A stretch of DNA of 11,701 nt from an uncultured Acholeplasmataceae bacterium (GTDB lineage Bacteria; Bacillota_I; Bacilli_A; Acholeplasmatales; Acholeplasmataceae): the NCBI GenBank assembly GCA_946577115.1, contig CAMOAP010000028.1:1-11701 (forward strand), given 5' to 3'. The notes below the pieces were generated by a model. That model saw nothing but the letters and a program-made list of their open reading frames with translations, was not told the origin of the DNA and made no database searches. Position 1 is the first letter of the stretch. The number at the start of each line of letters is the position of its first letter. Positions 6,794 through 11,701 of this stretch are shown here, piece after piece. The translations under genes and the position numbers were made by a program.

Positions 6794-7253
6794 CTACAAT
6801 TTTGACTCTAAAAGTGTTGCCAGTTTCACTGGTAACAAAAACAACATCTCCTATTTGATGTCCTTTGATGTTTTGTCCCAAAGGCGATTCAATCGAAATT
6901 TTGTTTGTAAAAGGATCCGCTTCCAAGGTGCTTACTAATTCAATTTCTTGTTGTTGTTTGGTTTGTAAAAGCTCCAAAGATACTTTTTTGCCAATACTTA
7001 CTTCTCTTTCTTTGGAAACTTTAACGACACGGACATTTTTTAAAATATTTTGGATTTCTGAAATACGATGTTCTATTAAAGCTTGTTCGTTTCTAGCAGC
7101 ATCATAATCAGCGTTTTCTGATAAATCTCCTTGTTCTCGCGCTTCTTTTAAAGCTTCTAAATTTTCTCTTCTTTTAACTTCTTTTAAAAAAGTTAATTCT
7201 TTTTTTAATTTTTCTATTCCTGATTGGGTAAGTTCATAAATTTTATTATTCAT
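6783..7253 (-). CDS. greA: Transcription elongation factor GreA
   Basis: GreA rescues backtracked RNA polymerase by stimulating cleavage of the 3' end of the transcript through the secondary channel. At 156 residues it has the usual length. The N-terminal coiled coil spans about 10-75, with the tip AREQGDLSENADYDAARNEQ (38-57) carrying the acidic pair D43 and E46. The C-terminal globular domain includes PLGQNIKGHQIGDVV. The ATG is preceded by AAGAAGG at about 10 nt. The gene follows trmR by 51 nt and its end overlaps yqeG by 11 nt. Confidence 0.96.
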   Translation of the reverse strand: MNNKIYELTQSGIEKLKKELTFLKEVKRRENLEALKEAREQGDLSENADYDAARNEQALIEHRISEIQNILKNVRVVKVSKEREVSIGKKVSLELLQTKQQQEIELVSTLEADPFTNKISIESPLGQNIKGHQIGDVVFVTSETGNTFRVKIVDVK

Positions 7254-7304
7254 AAATACAAGACCTTCTTTTTAATTTTTTGTTGGTTTTTCAAAATTCC
7301 TAAA

Positions 7305-7889
7305 TTATTTTTTGATATAAGAAATAATTAACCCATCACCTTCATCTTGAAAAGTAGTGTTAAAATCTGGGTGATTTGTTAAAAAAATTTGAAAATTATG
7401 CATTTTTTTGAAAATTCCTTTATTATTTTTAGTCGTTTTTGCTTTTTTAAAACAACTTAATTTGAGGTTATCAAAAATGATAATTCCTTGTTTTTTAAGT
7501 AAAGGAGTATATTTGCAAAATAACTTTTGATATTGGGCTTTGGCAGCATCAATAAAAATTAAATCATAGTTTTTTAAATTACAAGTAGGATAAATTAACG
7601 CCTCTGCCCAAATGATATTTATGTTATAGGGAGTTTCTTTTAAAAAGTTTTTAGCTAAATTATAATTTATAAAATCTCTTTCTAGGGTATCAATTTTAGT
7701 GTTAAGAGAACTCATAGCTAAAGCACTATACCCAATGGCAGTTCCAATTTCTAAAATATTTGTGATTTTGTTTTGTGAAATTACTTCAAGTAACACAGCT
7801 AATCCTTGGTCTTGAATAATCGGGATTTTGTTTTCTTGGGCATATTTTTTTAATTTTTGTAAGTTTTTTTCTTTGTTAAAAATAAACAT
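7305..7889 (-). CDS. trmR: tRNA 5-hydroxyuridine methyltransferase / O-methyltransferase (TrmR/YrrM family)
   Basis: This is a class I SAM- and metal-dependent O-methyltransferase. B. subtilis TrmR (YrrM) methylates 5-hydroxyuridine at tRNA position 34, and the neighbours here match the yrrM neighbourhood. It has 194 residues. Motif I is ILEIGTAIGYSALAMS (45-60), the ribose-binding acid is E70, the metal ligands are D114 in IFIDAAK and D140-N141 in IIFDN, and the C-terminal EGDGLIISYIKK is typical. I chose ATG at 7889 over an in-frame upstream start at 7964 because AAAGAG lies about 7 nt before it. The longer form would also add 25 residues overlapping ruvX by 74 nt. With this start, the gap to the ruvX stop is 1 nt. 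Confidence 0.88.
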   Translation of the reverse strand: MFIFNKEKNLQKLKKYAQENKIPIIQDQGLAVLLEVISQNKITNILEIGTAIGYSALAMSSLNTKIDTLERDFINYNLAKNFLKETPYNINIIWAEALIYPTCNLKNYDLIFIDAAKAQYQKLFCKYTPLLKKQGIIIFDNLKLSCFKKAKTTKNNKGIFKKMHNFQIFLTNHPDFNTTFQDEGDGLIISYIKK

Positions 7890-7890
7890 T

Positions 7891-8361
7891 TTAATTCTCT
7901 TTGTTTGGGTGTAATTTAATATAATCAAGATAATTTTGTAAAATGATTGCTGCTGCAATTTCATCTTTCATTTTTAAAATTTTTCCCCTTTTTTTGTTAT
8001 TGGTTTTTAACATTTGGATTGCTTGTACGGTAGATAATCGTTCATCCCACAAAATTACTTTTATTTGTACAAACTTGTTTTCTAGCATTTTTTTAAAATC
8101 ATTACTTATTTTGGCTTTAATTCCTATGTCGTTGTTCATGTGTTTGGGGTATCCCAAAATAATTGTTTTAATTTGATATTTATAAATTATTTCTTGCAAA
8201 GGTCCAATCAATTGATCGTATTTTTGGGTGGAAAAAAAAATGGTTTTGAGGTTTTGGGCAATAATTCCTGTTTGTGATAAAGCAATGCCTAAAGTTTTTT
8301 CACCTAAATCCAATCCTAAAGATGCATTATTTTGGCAGTTTAACATAATAAAAATTCTCAT
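7891..8361 (-). CDS. ruvX: RuvX/YqgF family Holliday-junction resolvase-like nuclease
   Basis: This is an RNase H-fold nuclease of the YqgF/RuvX family, linked in different bacteria to Holliday-junction resolution and to 16S rRNA 5'-end maturation. It has 156 residues, slightly longer than most. Acidic active-site positions are D18 in GLDLGEKTLGIALS (16-29), E107 in WDERLST (105-111) and D133 in KDEIAAAIILQNYL (132-145); the conserved ILGYPKHMNND is at 68-78. The start is uncertain. ATG at 8361 is preceded only by AAAGAA, and ATG at 8346 is preceded by a GAGAA; either keeps all motifs. A short open frame from upstream overlaps its beginning. It ends 1 nt before trmR. Confidence 0.92.
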   Translation of the reverse strand: MRIFIMLNCQNNASLGLDLGEKTLGIALSQTGIIAQNLKTIFFSTQKYDQLIGPLQEIIYKYQIKTIILGYPKHMNNDIGIKAKISNDFKKMLENKFVQIKVILWDERLSTVQAIQMLKTNNKKRGKILKMKDEIAAAIILQNYLDYIKLHPNKEN

Positions 8362-8539
8362 TTATTAAAAAATTCTTTGAATGATAAAAATTATTCTTTT
8401 TTTCTAGTTTTTGATTCAATTGCATTTTATCAATTTTTTTGTGTTTTGAAGCAAATAATTTTATTAATAATTGTTTAAAATAATTTAAAAATAGTGGGTT
8501 TGGGATTTTAAAAAAATTTAATTTTATTTTTTTTTGAAT
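8327..8539 (-). other. Candidate small or decayed ORF between alaS and ruvX
   Basis: A frame on the minus strand stays open for 81 codons (8572-8330), long for such AT-rich sequence. A strong Shine-Dalgarno AAAAAGGAG (complement of 8550-8558) lies inside it, but no ATG, GTG or TTG follows at the right distance. The codon about 10 nt downstream is ATT (8537-8539). Read from there, the product would be 70 residues, basic, with a hydrophobic-aromatic stretch (KLNFFKIPNPLFLNYF) and the end NENFYYVKLPK, and it overlaps the start of ruvX by 35 nt. The first in-frame ATG (8426) would give only 32 residues. It may be a gene that lost its start codon, a gene with a rare start, or chance. No family is recognised. 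Confidence 0.3.
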
Positions 8540-8648
8540 TTTAATTTTTCTCCTTTTTAGTTTCTTGTTTTTTTATTATTTCGAATATCTTTTAAAAATT
8601 TTAGAAATTTTTTCTTTGAGGATTTTTATTATAAAATTTTCTAACAGT
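8362..8648. other. AT-rich gap between ruvX and alaS
   Basis: The 287 nt are almost pure A/T. They hold the candidate small ORF with its orphan Shine-Dalgarno and, on the minus strand, a TATAAT at 8628-8633 just after alaS that lacks a -35 or TG extension. I see no GC-containing hairpin that would terminate alaS, so readthrough into ruvX is possible. Confidence 0.5.
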
Positions 8649-11243
8649 TTAATTTATTTCTAATTTATTTTTGACAAAATTAAGCATTTGTTGTAAATTT
8701 TGAGTTTTTTTTGTGCCGCCTTGAGCTAAACTGGCATTACCACCGCCAGAACCAAAAACCAAAGACACACCTTCTTTAATCAAATTGCCTGCATGTAGAG
8801 TTTTGCTTTTACATAAAAAAACAATTTTTTCAGGTTGAACATAAGATAAAAATAAAACTTCTAAATGATATTTATCAAAAATATGATTTAGAAAAAATTT
8901 TATAACTTCTAAAGGTTTTTCTTCTTTAATGGTTAACATCATTTTTTTGGTAATTTGTTTTGGTAAAAAATTAGATTCTGCTTGTACCATCTTTTTTTGA
9001 TGATATTCTAAAACTTTTTTTTCAAAAAGAACTAAGGCTCGTTGTTGTGTTTTGATATGCTTTTGATAATTGATAATATCTTGATAACTTTGGGTTATTG
9101 GAGGAAATTTTTTAATTTCAAAAGTGAGGTTTTGCGTTTGTAAGGATTTGGCTTTTTGGGTTAATTGGAGCAAGTTGTTTTTGTAAGGAGCTAATTTGGC
9201 GTTGATACTTTCTTCGCAATGATTATTACAAACTGCCTCAATGCGGTAGATGCCAGAGCTAATGCTTTCGCACGACAAAATAATGAAATGTTCTAAATCT
9301 TTAGTGTTTGTGGCATGTGTTCCTCCGCATAAATCCACTGAAAAGGTATCAATACTTACGATTCTTATTTTGTCTTTGTATTTGGCTTTTTGATTTTGTT
9401 CTAGAAGAGTGGCGTATTTTTTTTGGGCGTCTGGGATTAAAAGTTGTTCAATTTTGACTGGGACTCTTTTTTGAATTAGTTGGTTTACTTCTTTTTCTAT
9501 TTGTAATAAAGTTTGGGGAGTAATTTTTTCAAAATGATTAAAATCATAACGCAAATAGCTAAATCCCACTGATGAACCTTGTTTTTTGAGGTGATTGCCT
9601 AATTGTTTTTTCAAAACTACTTCCAAAAGATGTGTTGCTGTGTGATGATAAGAAATTTGTTTGCGTTTAGTTTTGTCAATACAGGCATAAACTTCTTGAC
9701 CTTCATAAAAGTTGCCTTGCAATTCGTGTAAAATTTGTCCATTGGGTAGTTTAGTTATTTTGGTAACTTTGGTGTTGTCAATCCAACCTTCATCTTCTAT
9801 TTGTCCTCCCATATTAGCATAAAAAGGTGTTTTTTCAAGCACTATTCCTTTATTAAAAATTTTGATTACTTTAGTTTTACAAACAAAATTTGTATAACCT
9901 ATAAATTCGCTGGGAGTTAAAAATTGTAGAAACTCTTCTTTTTGTTTGTTCATAAGTGTTTGTGATGTTTTGTTTTGTTTGCTTAAATTTTGGTGTTCGT
10001 GGAGTAATTCTTGGAATTTTTGGTAGTCTGTTTTAATTTTTTTCTTTTTAACATAATCTAAAATTAAATTTTCGGGAATGCCGTAAGTGTCGTATAATTT
10101 GAAAAAGTTTTTCCCTGATAAAGTGTTTTGAGTGAGGTGCTGTAAAAAAGTTTTTTCAGCGGTTTGGAGAGTTTGTTCAAAAATATTTTCTTGTTGCAAT
10201 AGTACTTTGGAAATTATTTCTTGGTTGGTCCATAGTTCTTTGTAAAAGTCTTTCATCATTGCAACTGTTGAAGGAACCAATTGATGTAAAAAAGGTTTTT
10301 CTAAACCTAGTTTTTTGCCTTCGTTAGCAGCTCTTCGTAATAATTTTTTTAAGACATAGCCCCTTTTTTCATTAGTTAGGACTGCTCCGTCATTGATTGC
10401 AAAAACCAAAGTTTTTAAGTGATCTGCAATAATTTTAAAACTTTCTTGTCCTGTGTATTTGATTTGTGTCATTTTTTCCAAATCTTTTATTAAAGGAAAG
10501 AAAATGTCTGTTTCAAAATTGGTTTTAGTGTTTTGTAAAATACAGGCTAAACGTTCTAAACCAGCACCAGTATCAATGTTTTTGCTTGGCAGTTCTTGAT
10601 ATTTTTCGATAGGTAATTTAGGGTCGCAATCATATTGAGAGAAAACAATATTCCAAATTTCGATAAAACGGTCGTTTTCTAAATCTTTAATAATTAGTTC
10701 TTTTTCGCGAGGGTCAAAAGTTTTGCCTCTGTCAAAAAAAATCTCGGTGCAAGGACCAGAAGGACCAGGACCTATTTGCCAAAAATTGTCCTTTAAAGGA
10801 ATAATGTGGTTTTTTTCGACTCCTAAGTCAAGCCAATATTGATAAGTATCTTGGTCTTGATAAAAATACGTGATGTAGAGTTTTTCTAATGGAAAAGCAA
10901 ACCATTTAGGTGAAGTTAACAACTCAAAGGCGTAGTGGATGGCTTCTTTTTTAAAATAATTTCCGATAGAAAAATTGCCTAACATTTCAAAAAAAGTGTG
11001 ATGGCGTGCGGTTTGGCCTACATTTTTGATGTCATTGGTGCGAATGCATTTTTGCACGTTAGTAATACATCTAAAAGGAGGTGTTTGTGTGCCATCAAAA
11101 TATTTTTTTAAAGGTGTAATTCCTGCATTAACCCACAATAAGTTAGCTTCGTTTTGTGGTATCAAAGAAGATGATTTTGTGATGTGGTGGTTTTTGCTTG
11201 CAAAAAATTTGAGCCACATTTGTCTAATTTCAAAAGATGTCAT
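8649..11243 (-). CDS. alaS: Alanine-tRNA ligase (AlaRS)
   Basis: The enzyme charges tRNA-Ala and hydrolyses mischarged Ser- and Gly-tRNA-Ala. It has 864 residues, near the 875 of E. coli. The class II catalytic core is at the N-terminus: PFRCITNVQKCIRTNDI (56-72) and TARHHTFFEMLGNFSIGNYF (78-97), followed by the tRNA-recognition region with RRAANEGKKLG (303-313). The editing domain has the zinc ligands H534 and H538 (HHTATH) and C639 and H643 (CGGTH). The C-Ala domain ends with the glycine-rich SGGGNASLAQGG (832-843). I chose ATG at 11243 because AAAGGAG lies 8 nt upstream; the in-frame GTG at 11252 overlaps that ribosome site. No T-box element was found upstream. It is the first large gene of the minus-strand cluster. 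Confidence 0.97.
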   Translation of the reverse strand: MTSFEIRQMWLKFFASKNHHITKSSSLIPQNEANLLWVNAGITPLKKYFDGTQTPPFRCITNVQKCIRTNDIKNVGQTARHHTFFEMLGNFSIGNYFKKEAIHYAFELLTSPKWFAFPLEKLYITYFYQDQDTYQYWLDLGVEKNHIIPLKDNFWQIGPGPSGPCTEIFFDRGKTFDPREKELIIKDLENDRFIEIWNIVFSQYDCDPKLPIEKYQELPSKNIDTGAGLERLACILQNTKTNFETDIFFPLIKDLEKMTQIKYTGQESFKIIADHLKTLVFAINDGAVLTNEKRGYVLKKLLRRAANEGKKLGLEKPFLHQLVPSTVAMMKDFYKELWTNQEIISKVLLQQENIFEQTLQTAEKTFLQHLTQNTLSGKNFFKLYDTYGIPENLILDYVKKKKIKTDYQKFQELLHEHQNLSKQNKTSQTLMNKQKEEFLQFLTPSEFIGYTNFVCKTKVIKIFNKGIVLEKTPFYANMGGQIEDEGWIDNTKVTKITKLPNGQILHELQGNFYEGQEVYACIDKTKRKQISYHHTATHLLEVVLKKQLGNHLKKQGSSVGFSYLRYDFNHFEKITPQTLLQIEKEVNQLIQKRVPVKIEQLLIPDAQKKYATLLEQNQKAKYKDKIRIVSIDTFSVDLCGGTHATNTKDLEHFIILSCESISSGIYRIEAVCNNHCEESINAKLAPYKNNLLQLTQKAKSLQTQNLTFEIKKFPPITQSYQDIINYQKHIKTQQRALVLFEKKVLEYHQKKMVQAESNFLPKQITKKMMLTIKEEKPLEVIKFFLNHIFDKYHLEVLFLSYVQPEKIVFLCKSKTLHAGNLIKEGVSLVFGSGGGNASLAQGGTKKTQNLQQMLNFVKNKLEIN

Positions 11244-11422
11244 TATAAACACTCCTTTAATTGGGTAAAATTGGATTGATATTTAATATTATTTTTTTTG
11301 TTGGGGTCTTTGTTGATGCAAATAATAATTAGTTTTATTAAAATATATTTTGATTTGTAATATATAATTGATATCTGATATATGTATAAAATTAAAAAAC
11401 CGATCAAACTTAATTTTAACAT
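11243..11422 (-). CDS. Candidate 59-residue hydrophobic ORF overlapping the alaS start
   Basis: An ATG at 11422 opens 59 codons ending in TAA at 11243-11245, which shares one base with the alaS ATG (TAATG). The surrounding frame is free of stops for 90 codons (11515-11246). The predicted peptide begins MLKLSLIGFLILYIYQISIIYY, a likely membrane segment, has a second hydrophobic run (ILIKLIIICI) and a polar tail. Its end contains the alaS Shine-Dalgarno. There is no good ribosome site before its own ATG. It could be a small membrane protein or leader peptide coupled to alaS, or a chance frame in A/T-rich leader DNA. No family is recognised. Confidence 0.3.
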   Translation of the reverse strand: MLKLSLIGFLILYIYQISIIYYKSKYILIKLIIICINKDPNKKNNIKYQSNFTQLKECL

Positions 11423-11524
11423 TTTTTTATGTCTTTTCGTTATTTTTTTGTATTTTTTAGTTATTTTTTGACTTATTTTGGTTTTGCAAAAGCTAAAAAT
11501 ATTATTTTTTTTTAATTATTAATA

Positions 11525-11530
11525 ATTATA
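11525..11530 (-). promoter_or_regulatory. Candidate -10 box toward alaS
   Basis: A perfect TATAAT lies on the minus strand about 280 nt upstream of the alaS start and about 100 nt upstream of the 59-codon ORF. There is no good -35 hexamer at 16-18 nt. Placement in the divergent region supports it; the match alone is weak in such AT-rich DNA. Confidence 0.3.
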
Positions 11531-11550
11531 AAAAGGATTGTTTTAAAAAA

Positions 11551-11559
11551 TGATATAAT
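11551..11559 (+). promoter_or_regulatory. Extended -10 promoter candidate (plus strand)
   Basis: TGATATAAT is a perfect extended -10, the same form as the one before the osmC-like gene. No -35 is evident. A transcript would start near 11566, inside the 20-bp palindrome that begins at 11564. Confidence 0.45.
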
Positions 11560-11563
11560 TTAA

Positions 11564-11583
11564 TTGTTATTTTAAAATAACAA
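11564..11583. promoter_or_regulatory. 20-bp perfect palindrome, possible operator
   Basis: TTGTTATTTTAAAATAACAA is a perfect palindrome with no spacer. It begins 5 nt after a TATAAT box and would cover the transcription start, a common place for a repressor operator. A palindrome of this size can occur by chance in very AT-rich DNA, so the position is the main argument. Confidence 0.35.
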
Positions 11584-11627
11584 AATAATTTTAATTTAAC
11601 ATTTTATATTAATTTATTTTTTTTCTT

Positions 11628-11655
11628 TTGGGAGCCAAAAACAAATAATTATAAT
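11628..11655 (+). promoter_or_regulatory. Promoter candidate for the GTG-started gene
   Basis: TTGGGA (11628-11633) and a perfect TATAAT (11650-11655) are separated by 16 nt. A start near 11662 would give a leader of about 26 nt with the ribosome site of the gene at 11688. The -35 lies in a small inverted repeat (TTTTGG at 11626-11631, CCAAAA at 11635-11640). Confidence 0.45.
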
Positions 11656-11687
11656 CATACAAAAAAACAAAAGTAAGGGTATCAAAA

Positions 11688-11701
11688 GTGAAAATCACAT
11701 C
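11688..11701 (+). CDS. Start of a gene running off the window (GTG start)
   Basis: AAGGG at 11675-11679 is followed after 8 nt by GTG AAA ATC ACA, which would begin a protein Met-Lys-Ile-Thr. A promoter candidate stands just upstream. Only four full codons are in the window, so neither the family nor even the reality of the gene can be settled here. Confidence 0.45.

Larger units (their letters stand above)
11244..11687. other. Divergent intergenic region upstream of alaS
   Basis: The 444 nt separate alaS from a plus-strand gene leaving the window. They contain the 59-codon candidate ORF, a minus-strand -10 box, two plus-strand promoter candidates, a 20-bp palindrome and a short TTTTGG/CCAAAA hairpin (11626-11640). 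Long T- and A-runs (for example 11424-11470) suggest bent or easily melted DNA. I found no tRNA gene, T-box or other recognisable riboswitch. Confidence 0.6.

Noticed and set aside
6865..7107. Plus-strand 80-codon ORF opposite greA
   Set aside because: It is a shadow of the GreA coding sequence.
7890..7964. Longer TrmR start at 7964
   Set aside because: It overlaps ruvX by 74 nt and adds residues before the family's normal beginning; ATG at 7889 has AAAGAG upstream and a 1-nt gap to ruvX.
7943..8176. Plus-strand 77-codon hydrophobic ORF opposite ruvX
   Set aside because: It is a shadow of RuvX; the apparent membrane character comes from the complement of AT-rich codons.
11026..11268. Plus-strand 80-codon ORF opposite the alaS 5' end
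   Set aside because: It is antisense to the conserved AlaRS catalytic core and has no ribosome site of note.
11370..11382. Short interrupted palindrome ATATC-T-GATAT
   Set aside because: A 5-bp arm of A/T-rich sequence is expected by chance and it has no clear link to a promoter.
11244..11560. T-box riboswitch upstream of alaS
   Set aside because: Many Firmicutes alaS genes have one, but no T-box core sequence (AGGGTGGNACCGCG-like) or terminator hairpin is present.
1..11701. Mobile elements (phytoplasma potential mobile units), prophage or CRISPR
   Set aside because: No transposase, phage gene, regular repeat array or effector-like secreted protein was found; the genes are core housekeeping genes.

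Overview
The window is very AT-rich. It reads as a core chromosomal segment of a wall-less bacterium of the Acholeplasmatales, most likely a 'Candidatus Phytoplasma'. Three things point there: strong A/T bias in third codon positions, genes packed with 1-11 nt overlaps, and a reduced housekeeping set of Bacillus-type genes. TGA is used as a stop (thyA, dfrA and yqeG end in TGA) and Trp is TGG, which argues against Mycoplasma or Spiroplasma. The genus assignment is inferred from gene content; no rRNA gene is present.

Left part, plus strand. An intergenic stretch (1-266) holds DnaA-box-like 9-mers. It is followed by a tight cluster: pepV (dipeptidase), thyA (thymidylate synthase), dfrA (dihydrofolate reductase) and a plsC-type acyltransferase. 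ThyA makes dTMP and dihydrofolate, and DfrA recycles the folate; the two genes overlap by ATGA. An OsmC-family gene with its own extended -10 promoter follows. A perfect 32-bp-arm inverted repeat (4381-4445) then ends transcription from both sides.

Middle and right part, minus strand, read from right to left. The order is alaS, ruvX, trmR (yrrM), greA, yqeG, a short ORF, rsmD, a UPF0154 (yneF) gene and an unrecognised membrane protein gene. The alaS-ruvX-trmR-greA order is a condensed form of the Bacillus subtilis cluster. The products serve translation (AlaRS, tRNA and 16S rRNA methylation), transcription elongation (GreA) and nucleic-acid processing (RuvX).

The most interesting point is the yqeG locus. 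YqeG carries an extra C-terminal domain of about 115 residues that looks like the first part of a YqeK-type HD-domain (diadenosine tetraphosphatase) protein. The next 77-codon ORF, in the -1 frame across an ATGA overlap, looks like the rest of the same domain. Most metal ligands of the HD domain are gone. This looks like a YqeG-YqeK fusion that has lost its catalytic residues and has then been split by a one-base slip in an A-run, or is expressed as two coupled pieces.

Right edge. A 444-nt divergent region (11244-11687) holds candidate promoters in both directions, a 20-bp perfect palindrome just downstream of one -10 box, a 59-codon hydrophobic ORF ending in a TAATG overlap with alaS, and the first codons of a GTG-started gene that runs off the window. 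No mobile elements, CRISPR, tRNA or rRNA genes were seen.
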